A model generated the notes under the pieces. The model searched no databases. It had not been told where the DNA came from and saw only the letters and a program-made list of their open reading frames with translations. A program made the translations under genes and the position numbers. A stretch of DNA of 64,000 nt from an uncultured Alphaproteobacteria bacterium (lineage in GTDB: Bacteria > Pseudomonadota > Alphaproteobacteria > Rhodobacterales > Rhodobacteraceae): assembly GCA_902537415.1 (NCBI GenBank), contig CACBBC010000003.1:1-64000 (forward strand), read 5' to 3'. The first letter of the stretch is position 1, and each line of letters opens with the position of its first letter. This document shows, piece by piece, positions 41,095 to 51,285 of the stretch.

Positions 41095-42750
41095 TCAATA
41101 AATCGATACTCCTGCGTCAACCAAAGCCATATATACAAGAGCATCTCTTCCATAAATATCTGCCCTGTACTGTATTTGGCCAAACTCATCAAAGAACGCA
41201 GTGCGATAAGTAATGTAAACTGGAATCTTTCTTGATAAATTAATGTAAGTTTCTTCAGCTTTTTCAAGAACTTCTTGAAATTTGCTTTCTGGATTAACCT
41301 CTTGGTCTCGCAGTAAAGAATATGCGAATTGAAAGGGTTCTTGTAACCTTATACAACCATGACTGAATGTCCTCTCATCTTTGAAAAACAAATCTTTCAT
41401 TGGAGTATCATGCATGTAGATACTAAACTTATTTGGAAACATAAATTTAACGAGTCCCAAAGCATTAATATTGCTAGGTATTTGTTTTATAAGGAATGGA
41501 AAGTTATCGGGAGTAAACGCCTGCATATCAATTAAATTTGAATCAATTATGGTATCCGTGCCCCTAACCATTAAAACCATCTCATTATCGGTCAAAAAAT
41601 TGGGGTCACTTTGAATCAACGGAAGGTACTCTTCAACCGCTATACTCTTTGGAACGTGCCATGTAGGATTTACCACCATATGGGTCATAATGTCGTTAAA
41701 TTCTGCTGTTTGATTACTAGGCAGGCCAATGACTACTCGTGATTGCCAAACTTTTTCGTTTCCCGATTTAAAATACGCGTGAAAGTTTGGCTGGTTAACC
41801 AAAACATATTCAGCTCCTCGATCTTCATTATTCCATCTCATTCTTTCCAAATTAACGAGTACCTGCATTAATCTGGTTTTAGCGGGAACATTGATAGCTT
41901 CAATACTCCTTTTTCCAAATACGCCATCGGGGTTTAAACCGTGATACTCTTGAAATCGTTTCACCGAGTCATTCAATTGCTCATCGAATAGCCTTGAATT
42001 AACTTCATACACCGGATAGCCCATTTTACTTAATCGTTTTCGTAGAAAAGGCACATTATCATGCGTCATTCCTACCGCTAACACAGCGTCTGTCGGCACA
42101 AAGTCTCCCCAAGACCCGTTGAGTGAGGCCTCTTTCAGGTTTTTCAACTCATCTCGCAAACTCGTATATTCATTTGATTTAGGAAAAAGGTTCCGGAAAA
42201 ATAAATTTATGTTTAAGCTCTCAGTTAGAGCCGCTAAGAGCTTATCAGGTTCTTTTCTCCTTGGCAGTACGTTGATGTTAGCATCTATGATGCTGGGGTT
42301 CAGAACACCCCCCGAAACGTCTTGCGCAAACAGCAAAAAGGCCTCCGTTGCCATAAGCTCAAGTTTTGCCTGTTGAGATGGATCACTTTCAAATATTGCT
42401 TGACTAAGCTCGTCAATGGGGTATCGCGAGGAAGGTAAGCCGTGAAGTTCTGCCTCTCCAATAATAGTTGTAAGGCTTTGCAGTTTCTTCTGATTTCCGA
42501 TCCAAAATGGCTCAAACTCTCTTTGAGTGTAAAATACTGATATTGGATTTTCTGCTAAATAAAATTCAGAAAGTGCTGACTTTAATGAAGCTCTCTGTAA
42601 ATCGTTTTTCCATTCATTTTCTTGCGAAAGCGCTCCGAAAGCAAATATATTAAAGATAAGTAAAACACATATGATCTTTGATAAAAAGCGTTCGCTAAAA
42701 AATAAAAGTCTCTTTTTATAATTAGATGATCTTATTTTAATGTAACCCAT
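41095..42750 (-). CDS. L,D-transpeptidase (YcbB-like) with peptidoglycan-binding domain
   Basis: FQEYHGLNPDGVFGKRSIEAIN; HDTPMKDLFFKDERTFSHGCIRLQEP. Confidence 0.92.
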   Translation of the reverse strand: MGYIKIRSSNYKKRLLFFSERFLSKIICVLLIFNIFAFGALSQENEWKNDLQRASLKSALSEFYLAENPISVFYTQREFEPFWIGNQKKLQSLTTIIGEAELHGLPSSRYPIDELSQAIFESDPSQQAKLELMATEAFLLFAQDVSGGVLNPSIIDANINVLPRRKEPDKLLAALTESLNINLFFRNLFPKSNEYTSLRDELKNLKEASLNGSWGDFVPTDAVLAVGMTHDNVPFLRKRLSKMGYPVYEVNSRLFDEQLNDSVKRFQEYHGLNPDGVFGKRSIEAINVPAKTRLMQVLVNLERMRWNNEDRGAEYVLVNQPNFHAYFKSGNEKVWQSRVVIGLPSNQTAEFNDIMTHMVVNPTWHVPKSIAVEEYLPLIQSDPNFLTDNEMVLMVRGTDTIIDSNLIDMQAFTPDNFPFLIKQIPSNINALGLVKFMFPNKFSIYMHDTPMKDLFFKDERTFSHGCIRLQEPFQFAYSLLRDQEVNPESKFQEVLEKAEETYINLSRKIPVYITYRTAFFDEFGQIQYRADIYGRDALVYMALVDAGVSIY

Positions 42751-42964
42751 TTTTCGCCCTCAGTGATTTTGATCCTTGTGTTAAAAATTTGACATGATAA
42801 AATATTAACGTCAATTTATTAACACTGGTGAGCTATACTTATGATTAAGATAAGCGTTTTTAAAAATTATGCCACTGATTCGAAAGTTTATCTTTTATTT
42901 TTTCCTATACCGTGTAATAAATATGTCGTATAAAGAAAAAGATATAATTCGAGGCGAAACAGGT

Positions 42965-43519
42965 ATGATAACAAGAAGATCCTTGCTTACTTCTTTTGTG
43001 TCTACGGCATCTATTGTGGTAGCAGCACCTGTTTTAGCCAAAGCTCCTGGTTTTCTAAGGGGCGCGGGTGATATACGTAAGATAAGATTCCGGAATTTTA
43101 ACACAGGTGAATTCATAAATTCTGTCTACTGGATAGAAGGCTCGTATGTTAGTGACGCTTTGAAAGAAATAGACTATTTCATGAGAGATTGGAGACAAAA
43201 TAAGGTTCGGTCGTATGATCCTGCCAACATAGATATTTTATCGGCAACACAGGGGCTTCTTGATAGCTCCGAGCCGTTCTATCTTTTATCCGGGTATAGA
43301 ACTAGTAAAACCAACAAAATGCTTTCAAGAATGACAGACGGCGTTGCGCAAAATTCATACCATGTTAAAGCAATGGCAGCCGATATAAGAATGAGAACAA
43401 GATCTACCGATAAAATTAGTAGGGCAGCGAAAAGTTTTAAGACCGGTGGTGTTGGTAGATATGCACGATCCGGATTTGTTCACATTGACTCGGGACCATT
43501 CAGAACCTGGACTTCATAA
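42965..43519 (+). CDS. DUF882 / M15_2-type peptidase with Tat-like signal
   Basis: MITRRSLLTSFVSTASIVVAAPVLA; LSGYRTSKTN, SYHVKAMAADIRM, GFVHIDSGPFRTW. Confidence 0.88.
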   Translation: MITRRSLLTSFVSTASIVVAAPVLAKAPGFLRGAGDIRKIRFRNFNTGEFINSVYWIEGSYVSDALKEIDYFMRDWRQNKVRSYDPANIDILSATQGLLDSSEPFYLLSGYRTSKTNKMLSRMTDGVAQNSYHVKAMAADIRMRTRSTDKISRAAKSFKTGGVGRYARSGFVHIDSGPFRTWTS

Positions 43520-43527
43520 CTGCTAAT

Positions 43528-44781
43528 TCAAGGTCTTAACGTCCCATTTCCATTTACATGGTATTGAAATGAAACTAAATGTTGTGCACCTATAGGACCT
43601 CTGGCGTGCAGTTTATTTGTGGAAATACCAATTTCTGCCCCAAAACCAAATTCTCCTCCATCAGCAAATTGAGTAGATGCATTACATAAAAGAATTGAGC
43701 TATCTAACTTTTTAAAAAATAACTCACTGGCAGATTTATCTTCGGTCAGTATGCAGTCCGTATGATTTGATCCAAAATTTCTAATATGTGAAATAGCAGC
43801 ATCAATGTCTTCTACTACCTTAACAGCTAAAATATTTTCTAGAAATTCATATCCGTAGTCGCTATCAGAGACACTTACGATGGATTTATTTTTAAATAGT
43901 GCCTTATCTGCACGTATTTCTATTCCATTAGCAATTAGGAAATTTATGAGCTCGTTGCCTTGGTTGTTGTAGAATTCTTTATCAATCAAGAGCGTCTCCA
44001 CAGCTCCACAGATACCTGGTCTCCTTGACTTAGAGTTTTGTACTACTTTTTTTGCTATCTCAATATCTGCTTTTTTATGAACATAAACATGAACTATACC
44101 TTCTAAATGAGCAAACACAGGAACTTTTGCCTCCCTTTTTATAAATTCAACCAAGCTTCGCCCTCCCCTCGGTATAACTACATCAACATAATCTGCCATA
44201 TTAACTAATAACCTTACTTCCTCTCTACTGCCAGACCTCAGTATTTGAACACAATTTTCTGGCATTTCCATCTCTGACAAAGCCATGGCGAGAATATCAT
44301 ATAATGCTTGTACAGTTTTTAACGCATCAGAGCCTGGTTTTAAAATAGATGCGTTTTTTGACTTGAGACAAAGGGCTGCGGCATCACAAAAAACATTTGG
44401 TCTACTCTCAAAAATTACGCCAACCACACCAATTGGAGTGGTGACCTTACTAATCTCCAAGCCATTTGGACGTATATTTGTCTCTAGAATTTGATCCACC
44501 GGGGATTTTTGTTTAGCTACGTCCAACATCACAGTTTGCAATGAATTAATTCTATCATCATCGAGCCTCAATCGATCTACAAATGCTTTGCTTGAATTAT
44601 TGACAATAGCTAGCTGAACATCTTCGTCATTTGCTCTCAATATCTGATCTTTATGTTTTTGAATAAAGCTTGAAAACAAAACCAAAGTTTCACTGATAAC
44701 TGTGTCTGAAATTTCAGAAAGGGCCAAAGCAGCGCTATGCGCCTTTTTTCCAACCTCTAATATTTTAAAATTGTTACTCAT
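43528..44781 (-). CDS. proA: Gamma-glutamyl phosphate reductase
   Basis: VIFESRPNVFCDAAALCLKSKNASILKPGSDA; GFGAEIGISTNKLHARGPIG. Confidence 0.97.
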   Translation of the reverse strand: MSNNFKILEVGKKAHSAALALSEISDTVISETLVLFSSFIQKHKDQILRANDEDVQLAIVNNSSKAFVDRLRLDDDRINSLQTVMLDVAKQKSPVDQILETNIRPNGLEISKVTTPIGVVGVIFESRPNVFCDAAALCLKSKNASILKPGSDALKTVQALYDILAMALSEMEMPENCVQILRSGSREEVRLLVNMADYVDVVIPRGGRSLVEFIKREAKVPVFAHLEGIVHVYVHKKADIEIAKKVVQNSKSRRPGICGAVETLLIDKEFYNNQGNELINFLIANGIEIRADKALFKNKSIVSVSDSDYGYEFLENILAVKVVEDIDAAISHIRNFGSNHTDCILTEDKSASELFFKKLDSSILLCNASTQFADGGEFGFGAEIGISTNKLHARGPIGAQHLVSFQYHVNGNGTLRP

Positions 44782-44794
44782 TATTAAATTTTCC

Positions 44795-45940
44795 CTAACT
44801 AAAGAATGCCATGTTATCTCTGTGGATAAGCTCTGGTTTTCGATTATAACCTAACGCGCTGGATATCTCCTCAGACTTAAGACCAAGTATTTTTTCTGTT
44901 TCAATCTGATCAAATGAGACCAACCCTTTAGCTATTATCTGACCGTCTTCTCCTTTAACAGTAACTACATCTCCTCTTATAAAAGAGCCAATGCAATTCT
45001 TTGCGCCCACTGGCAACAAAGAGTTTCCCGATTTTAATGCTTTTTCTGCCTTAAAATCTATTACAATTTCACCTTGCGATTTCATGTTTAGGATCCATTT
45101 TTTTCTTGCTGCTTTGACACTTTGAGAAGCTAGAAACCATGTTGCTTTCCTTTTAGAAATATTATTTATTGGATTAGGATTTTGGCCATCAGCAATAATT
45201 AAATTACATCCTACCGAAGTAGTGACTTTAGCTGCTTCAATTTTCGTCTTCATACCTCCATGTGAAAAATCGTTTTCTGGTCCCCCTGCCATTAATTCAA
45301 TTTCTTCTGTGATCTCATTGATAAAGGGAATATGCACTGCATTCTTACTTTTTTTTGGTGACTCCGTATACAGACCGTCAATATCGGAAAGCAATATTAA
45401 CAGGTCTGACTCACATATAGACGCAACCTGTGCAGCCAATCTATCGTTATCTCCGTATCGTATTTCATCAGTTGCGACAGTGTCATTTTCATTAACAATG
45501 GGTATTACACCAAATGTCAGCAACGTTTTTAAAGTTGATTTACAATTTAAATATCTTCTACGATTTGTGAAATCATCTAAAGTAATAAGTACTTGTGAAC
45601 ATATAAGGCCCTTTAATTTAAAATGCTCTTGATATTCCTTTGAGAGTTCAATCTGTCCAACGGATGCGGCTGCTTGTTCCTGTTCCAAAGTTAATTCGTT
45701 TGCTCTAAGATTAAGAATTTTTCTTCCCAAATTTATTGCACCCGAAGAAACGATAATTACGGTTTTTCCTTTTTTTCGTAAATCGATAACATCCTCAATG
45801 AAAGACGCGAACCATTCTTTTTTGATTGCACCAAGTTTATCTTCAACAAGCAAAGATGAGCCAACTTTGATGACAATCGACTTTGATTGCTGATATATTT
45901 TTTCTATGTCAGGACTAATATTATTTAAATCGGGCTCCAT
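44795..45940 (-). CDS. proB: Glutamate 5-kinase
   Basis: IVIKVGSSLLV, VSSGAINLGR, PIVNENDTVATDEIRYGDNDRLAAQVA. Confidence 0.97.
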   Translation of the reverse strand: MEPDLNNISPDIEKIYQQSKSIVIKVGSSLLVEDKLGAIKKEWFASFIEDVIDLRKKGKTVIIVSSGAINLGRKILNLRANELTLEQEQAAASVGQIELSKEYQEHFKLKGLICSQVLITLDDFTNRRRYLNCKSTLKTLLTFGVIPIVNENDTVATDEIRYGDNDRLAAQVASICESDLLILLSDIDGLYTESPKKSKNAVHIPFINEITEEIELMAGGPENDFSHGGMKTKIEAAKVTTSVGCNLIIADGQNPNPINNISKRKATWFLASQSVKAARKKWILNMKSQGEIVIDFKAEKALKSGNSLLPVGAKNCIGSFIRGDVVTVKGEDGQIIAKGLVSFDQIETEKILGLKSEEISSALGYNRKPELIHRDNMAFFS

Positions 45941-46962
45941 TTTTCAGTGCTTCCTTTAGGCTTCGCTTCTTTAAGTTTATTTTTTTTTAGTAACTCAAGC
46001 AAATTGTCCTTTAACTTATCAATACCAACTCTTGAAAAGGTAGAAATAGGTAATACTTCAATCCCTTGATCATTAAAAGTTTTTACTATTTTTTCTAACT
46101 TTTTACTTTTTATGCTGTCGACCTTATTAAGCACGACACACTTGATTTTTTGTACCAGATCACTCTTATATTCATTCAATTCCCTTAATGTAGTTTCAAA
46201 ATCAGATACAATGTTATTTGAGGATACATCCAAAACGTGAACCAAAACCTGACATCGCTCTATATGACCAAGAAACTGAATTCCAATACCTTTGCCGACA
46301 TTAGCTCCTTCTATAACCCCTGGAATATCCGCTAAAATAAAGTCACCCTGCTTATAAGTGACTACACCTAAGTTTGGACTTAGTGTTGTGAACGCAAAAT
46401 CACCAATCTTTGGCTTAGCATTGCTCATTACTGATAAAAGGGAAGACTTGCCCACATTTGGTAATCCTACCAGACCAACATCGGCGAGCAACTTTAGCCT
46501 TAACCATAACATCAATTCAGAACCTGAGTATCCTTTATTAGCTTGCCTTGGAGCTTGATTAGTTGATGACTTAAATCTACTATTTCCCCAACCGCCGTTT
46601 CCACCCTCTGCAATTACATATTCTTGTCCCTCATTAACTAAATCGACCAAAACTGTTGTCTTATTTTCCAAAAGCACCTCAGTTCCTATCGGAACGTTAA
46701 GTATCACATCTTCCCCATTTGCTCCCGTTTTATTTTGTCCCATACCAGGCCTACCGTTCTTAGCGAAATAGTGTCTCTTATATTTAAAGTCTATTAAGGT
46801 ATTGAGATTAGAAATCGCTCTCACAACAACATCACCCCCTTTACCTCCGTCACCACCATCAGGTCCACCAAATTCTATAAATTTCTCACGCCGGAAACTT
46901 ATACAACCTGATCCACCAGTTCCAGATCTTATGTGTATAAGTGCTAAATCAATAAATTGCAT
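45925..46962 (-). CDS. obgE: GTPase Obg
   Basis: SGTGGSGCISFRREKFIEFGGPDGGDGGKGG, GLPNVGKSSLLS. Confidence 0.98.
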   Translation of the reverse strand: MQFIDLALIHIRSGTGGSGCISFRREKFIEFGGPDGGDGGKGGDVVVRAISNLNTLIDFKYKRHYFAKNGRPGMGQNKTGANGEDVILNVPIGTEVLLENKTTVLVDLVNEGQEYVIAEGGNGGWGNSRFKSSTNQAPRQANKGYSGSELMLWLRLKLLADVGLVGLPNVGKSSLLSVMSNAKPKIGDFAFTTLSPNLGVVTYKQGDFILADIPGVIEGANVGKGIGIQFLGHIERCQVLVHVLDVSSNNIVSDFETTLRELNEYKSDLVQKIKCVVLNKVDSIKSKKLEKIVKTFNDQGIEVLPISTFSRVGIDKLKDNLLELLKKNKLKEAKPKGSTEKWSPI

Positions 46963-47008
46963 AGATAAAAGTAAGCTTTCAATTAATTAAAAAATTCGGT
47001 TTTAAAAG

Positions 47009-47599
47009 TTAGTAGTATGAAAATACAATACTCGCTATGAGGCTCATCAATAGAGCTATTTTTACAATTCGACTATTTTTTTCTGATAAGTCTGCTTGTC
47101 TCACTAGAGAACCAAACCAGAACCAAGCTGAATGAAAAATTAATTGTATTAGTAGAAAAGATATAGCTATAGTCGGAATTGTTTCGGTCGATACCCCTTG
47201 GCTCTGGAAAGCTGTAAACGCTAGAGTAATCATCATCCACGCCTTAGGATTCAATGGATGAACAAGCAACCCATGATAAAACTTTGGAACCCATATAGTT
47301 GACTTTTTCTTTACTGATAGATCCATTAAAATAATCTTGTAGCCTATCCAGGAGATAAACATTATAGATAATACCATCATTATGCGTGAATATTGGTCTA
47401 ACAAATCGTTTATTAGTAGCAGGCCAAATCCAATTGGCCAAATTATAAGTTGCTTAGATAGTACAACACTTAATATGAATGGGATAGAAACCCTAAACTT
47501 CTGAGTACAGCCTAGCGCAAAAAGAATGATGTTCGCTGGCCCAGGAGAGCCCACCATTGCCGTAATAAAGAGAATTAAACCGATATAATCTGAAATCAA
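47009..47599 (-). CDS. LysE family translocator
   Basis: VGSPGPANIILFALG, HPLNPKAWMM, multi-TM. Confidence 0.82.
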   Translation of the reverse strand: MISDYIGLILFITAMVGSPGPANIILFALGCTQKFRVSIPFILSVVLSKQLIIWPIGFGLLLINDLLDQYSRIMMVLSIMFISWIGYKIILMDLSVKKKSTIWVPKFYHGLLVHPLNPKAWMMITLAFTAFQSQGVSTETIPTIAISFLLIQLIFHSAWFWFGSLVRQADLSEKNSRIVKIALLMSLIASIVFSYY

Positions 47600-47612
47600 C
47601 TCAGACCCAAAT

Positions 47613-47882
47613 CTACTCAGCAGCTGCGACCGTCTCTTCTACAGAAATAAACTTTCGCTTCTTAAATCCCTTATAAAACCTTACTTTACCATCTTTTAAA
47701 GCAAATAAAGTGTGGTCTTTGCCCATTCCTACATTCTCTCCGGGAAACCACCTCGTACCTCGTTGTCTAACGATAATGTTACCTGGTGACACACTTTCTC
47801 CCCCATACTTTTTTACCCCAAGTCTACGTCCTGCGGAGTCTCTTCCGTTTCTTGATGATCCACCAGCTTTTTTATGTGCCAT
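47613..47882 (-). CDS. rpmA: 50S ribosomal protein L27
   Basis: [29 protein letters not shown]. Confidence 0.98.
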   Translation of the reverse strand: MAHKKAGGSSRNGRDSAGRRLGVKKYGGESVSPGNIIVRQRGTRWFPGENVGMGKDHTLFALKDGKVRFYKGFKKRKFISVEETVAAAE

Positions 47883-47913
47883 AATGTTCTCCTAATAACC
47901 ACTTGGTCTCAGC

Positions 47914-48498
47914 CTAAGTTGATTTTTTCTCTACTTCCTTTTTAATCGCAGTTGACTTTTTAGTAGTCTCCTTTTTTTTCTTATCTGTGGTCACACTAGT
48001 TGCTTTCACTGCTTTAGTTTCTTTTTCTGCTTTTGACTCTTTTTTCACTGGTGTCTTTTTTGCGGGCTTGGCCTTCACCGTCTCTTTAACTTTTTCAGTC
48101 TTTTTACTGATATTCACTTTTGCAGAATAGTCAATTTTAAGACCCTTTCCAGACTTTGCCTCTTGAATATTGGTTTTATCAGCGCCCGACTCTAATATAT
48201 CGGTTATTTTAAGTAGAGTAATCTGCTGCCTATGGCCTTTCTTACTCTTAGAGGAACTTTTCCTACGCCTCTTGACAAATGAGATAACTTTCTTGCCCTT
48301 TATTTGGTCGATAACGGTAGCCTGAACTCCCGCTCCTTTGACCAGTGGGTCACCCACTCTGACTTCTTTCCCTCCGGTTAAAAGTACCGAATTAAACTGC
48401 ACCTTATCTCCACCTTTGGCAGACAGTTTTTCTACCGCCAAAATATCATCTTTTTGTACCTTGTATTGTTTACCGCCGGTTTCTATGATTGCGTACAT
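47914..48498 (-). CDS. rplU: 50S ribosomal protein L21 with long Lys-rich C-terminal tail
   Basis: MYAIIETGGKQYKVQKDDILAVEKL; KGHRQQITLLKI. Confidence 0.97.
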   Translation of the reverse strand: MYAIIETGGKQYKVQKDDILAVEKLSAKGGDKVQFNSVLLTGGKEVRVGDPLVKGAGVQATVIDQIKGKKVISFVKRRRKSSSKSKKGHRQQITLLKITDILESGADKTNIQEAKSGKGLKIDYSAKVNISKKTEKVKETVKAKPAKKTPVKKESKAEKETKAVKATSVTTDKKKKETTKKSTAIKKEVEKKST

Positions 48499-48584
48499 TT
48501 TCTTCTCACAAAATTATGACATATTCCTATTATGTCTATCTATATTGTCAAGTTTTTTCTAGGATGTTTTTATAATTAATCCTT

Positions 48585-48998
48585 CTATTCACCGAGCAAG
48601 TGAACGTTTATAGATCTAGTTTGACCAAACTTGCGCCACTCACACAGGTATATTCCCTGCCAGACCCCAAGCACCAATTTCTTTGAAACTACAGACACCG
48701 TTAAATTAGTGTTTGTAATCAATGTTTTTAGATGTGCAGGCATATCATCCGGACCCTCCACATCATGAAGATAATTTGCGGAATCCGGAACTAAATTACT
48801 TAAAAAAGTCCTTATATCATTTAAAACATCTTGGGAGGCATTCTCTTGAAGAGTAAGAGATGCACTAGTATGCAAGATAGATAAGTTCACTAAACCTTTT
48901 CTAAATTCATGAAGAATAACCAACTCCTGAATTTTCTCAGTGATGTTTATAATTTCATACCCTTCTGTATTAAAACTTACTTGCTCTACAATATTCAT
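48585..48998 (-). CDS. YjbQ/UPF0047 family protein (ORF extends to 49067)
   Basis: LHTSASLTLQENASQDVLNDI, DMPAHLKTLI, LGVWQGIYLCEWR. Confidence 0.9.
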   Translation of the reverse strand: MNIVEQVSFNTEGYEIINITEKIQELVILHEFRKGLVNLSILHTSASLTLQENASQDVLNDIRTFLSNLVPDSANYLHDVEGPDDMPAHLKTLITNTNLTVSVVSKKLVLGVWQGIYLCEWRKFGQTRSINVHLLGE

Positions 48999-49008
48999 TG
49001 ACCTAAAT

Positions 49009-49218
49009 TCACAAGTCACCTTCATTAACTGAAGACAGCGTGTTTGCATTTGTATCAGAAATATCATCAGCTATCAGCTGGCTGCATTTGGCGATATTTG
49101 TTTCTACTGCCTTACATGTATACATAGTAACCTCATCTACAGTTGACTTACAGCCAACTAGTGTAAAGGGTATAAAGATTGTGGATAAAACTATTTTTCG
49201 AGCATTTTTAAAAATCAT
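49009..49218 (-). CDS. Small putative lipoprotein
   Basis: Signal plus lipobox-like LVGC; ORF starts within the end of 49215-49553. Confidence 0.55.
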   Translation of the reverse strand: MIFKNARKIVLSTIFIPFTLVGCKSTVDEVTMYTCKAVETNIAKCSQLIADDISDTNANTLSSVNEGDL

Positions 49219-49553
49219 TTTTTATCCTGCAAATTTCGTACTGTCTGAGAGAGTATTCTTAACAAGGCTCTTATAAAAGGATCTGCTTTCTCCACTCTTG
49301 CCTCAAATTCACTTTCTGACAAGGCAATTACTGTGGCATCTGACATACAGCGCGCACTAGCCATTCTGGGTTTATGTTCGATAACGCCCATTTCTCCGAA
49401 AACTTCATTTTCTCCTACTTTAAAATTTGGGTCTTTTGTGTCATTTGTCGGTAAAAAAATACCAACATCTCCTGACATGAGTAAGAAGATTTCTTTACCT
49501 TTATCTCCTGCTTTGAAAATATACTGACCGGCCTTATATTCTAACTTTTTCAT
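49215..49553 (-). CDS. Cyclic nucleotide-binding domain protein
   Basis: YIFKAGDKGKEIFLLMSGDVGIFLP...GENEVFGEMGVIEHKPRMASARCMSDATVIAL. Confidence 0.88.
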   Translation of the reverse strand: MKKLEYKAGQYIFKAGDKGKEIFLLMSGDVGIFLPTNDTKDPNFKVGENEVFGEMGVIEHKPRMASARCMSDATVIALSESEFEARVEKADPFIRALLRILSQTVRNLQDKK

Positions 49554-49565
49554 CTTTTACATATT

Positions 49566-50360
49566 TCACACCGAGTGGGACAAGCCTTGATAGGCAAAAA
49601 AAACCTTGTCGCTTGAAAGATTATTAGAGTGCTCGTTAAGTTGCTCGTCATTTCTATTTGGCGCATGATGGGCTATGGCTAAGTTTTTGCAGGCGGTTTT
49701 TTCGGAGAAAGTAATACCCTGCTCAATACTAGAGTGTCCCCAGCCTTTTTTGGGTGGAAGTTCTTCATCTAAAAACATCCCATCCCATACAACTAGGTCA
49801 CTTCCTCTAGCGCTACTAATAAGCTGGTTGTCAATAAATGGTTCCTGCCCATACTCGTGATCAAGAAAAACACATACTTTTCTCTCATCTTTTTCAACAA
49901 TATATCCAGCGGCTCCCCCCGGGTGATTTAACTTTATCGTGTTTAAAGAACATAGATGCTCAAGTTCGGTCATAATCAAATCAAATTCCACAAACTTTAA
50001 ATTTTTTAGAGTGTCTACCAATGGAATTGGAAAATACATAGGTTGAAAAGCTCTTACAAACACTTCTCTCAACTCATTCGCTTTTACTAGCCCAGAAGAA
50101 ATTGTTACTTTATTGGAGGGGTCAAAAATTTGATGATTGAAGGGCAACCCCTGGATATGGTCATAATGAAAATGAGAGAAAATGAGATATGTGGGACGAT
50201 CCTTTAGTATCGTCACGTTTTGAAAGCCTGTTCCAGCATCAAAAATAATTTGAAATTGTTCATGGAGTATTTCAGTGCAGGTCGTGCTTCCGCCATACCT
50301 TAAAAAATTTTCGTCAGCTGTAGGAGTTGATCCTCGAACACCATGAAATATCACATCCAT
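49566..50360 (-). CDS. MBL-fold metallohydrolase
   Basis: MDVIFHGVRGSTPT, SHFHYDHIQGLPF, VFLDHEYGQE. Confidence 0.9.
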   Translation of the reverse strand: MDVIFHGVRGSTPTADENFLRYGGSTTCTEILHEQFQIIFDAGTGFQNVTILKDRPTYLIFSHFHYDHIQGLPFNHQIFDPSNKVTISSGLVKANELREVFVRAFQPMYFPIPLVDTLKNLKFVEFDLIMTELEHLCSLNTIKLNHPGGAAGYIVEKDERKVCVFLDHEYGQEPFIDNQLISSARGSDLVVWDGMFLDEELPPKKGWGHSSIEQGITFSEKTACKNLAIAHHAPNRNDEQLNEHSNNLSSDKVFFAYQGLSHSV

Positions 50361-50449
50361 AAGAAAACCTCTTTTTCAAAAGGATACACGAACAAAATAA
50401 GAAAGCTATCGATTATTTGTATTTATTGAAACACTTACTCTTGAAACCT

Positions 50450-50469
50450 ATTATTGGAAGTCCAATAAT
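50450..50469. promoter_or_regulatory. Palindrome upstream of enoyl-CoA hydratase gene (candidate operator)
   Basis: ATTATTGGA-AG-TCCAATAAT, perfect 9-bp arms; further TCCAATA half-site at about 50474. Confidence 0.45.
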
Positions 50470-50508
50470 TAAATCCAATAGTCAAATATAATTTATTTAT
50501 CTGAAATA

Positions 50509-51270
50509 ATGTTTATTATTGAATCAATGGTTAATGTTGATTTTATAACAGATAAAATAGTCTCTGTTTCATTTGATAGCGGAAAGGATTCAAACCTTTT
50601 GTCGTTGAATGTTATTAGACAGCTAACAGAAGTCGCCAACAAACTAGCCAAAAATAGTAATTTGATGGCAATCATTTTGTCTGGGGGCAAACAAAATTTT
50701 TCCTTTGGCTTTGATTTAAAGGATAAAGAGTTTTTAAGGCTTGAAAAGCTTGGTTTTGAAGACAACAGAAATTACTTCCAACTTGGAAAGATCATGTGTG
50801 ATGCTTGGGAAAAGCTTAGCTGTCTAACCGTATGTGAAATTAAAGGATGGTGCGTAGGAGGTGGAGTTGCTCTTGCTATTTCATGTGACTTGAGACTTGC
50901 TGAAACGGCAGCAAAATTTTATGTACCGGAAGTTGAGAGAGGTTTAAACATGAGCTGGGGCTCAGTACCTAGATTAATTGCTTTACTAGGTCCTGCAAAA
51001 ACAAAAAGACTTCTGCTATTGGCAGAAAAACTAAATTCTTCAACCGCCAAAGATTGGGGGCTAATCGACAGTTATTTAAGTCTTAGCAAACTCGAGCTGG
51101 AAACTATTAAACTCGCTGAAAAAGCAACAAAAATGCCACGTTTGCCTTTTATCTTAACCAAAGAGAGCGTAAACAACCATTCGAATGCACTTGCTAAAGC
51201 CACTTCCTACAATGACCATGATATTTTTAGTTTAGCTTATGGAAACCTTAAAGGGGAATTCTTCAAATAG
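50509..51270 (+). CDS. Enoyl-CoA hydratase/isomerase family protein
   Basis: ILSGGKQNFSFGFDLKD, CEIKGWCVGGGVALAISCDLRLAE. Confidence 0.88.
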   Translation: MFIIESMVNVDFITDKIVSVSFDSGKDSNLLSLNVIRQLTEVANKLAKNSNLMAIILSGGKQNFSFGFDLKDKEFLRLEKLGFEDNRNYFQLGKIMCDAWEKLSCLTVCEIKGWCVGGGVALAISCDLRLAETAAKFYVPEVERGLNMSWGSVPRLIALLGPAKTKRLLLLAEKLNSSTAKDWGLIDSYLSLSKLELETIKLAEKATKMPRLPFILTKESVNNHSNALAKATSYNDHDIFSLAYGNLKGEFFK

Positions 51271-51285
51271 ACCAATATAACTTTA

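Noticed and set aside
47009-47599. LysE gene between obgE and rpmA as a novel insertion
   Set aside because: Small single-gene variation at this position is common in alphaproteobacteria; not enough to call unusual.
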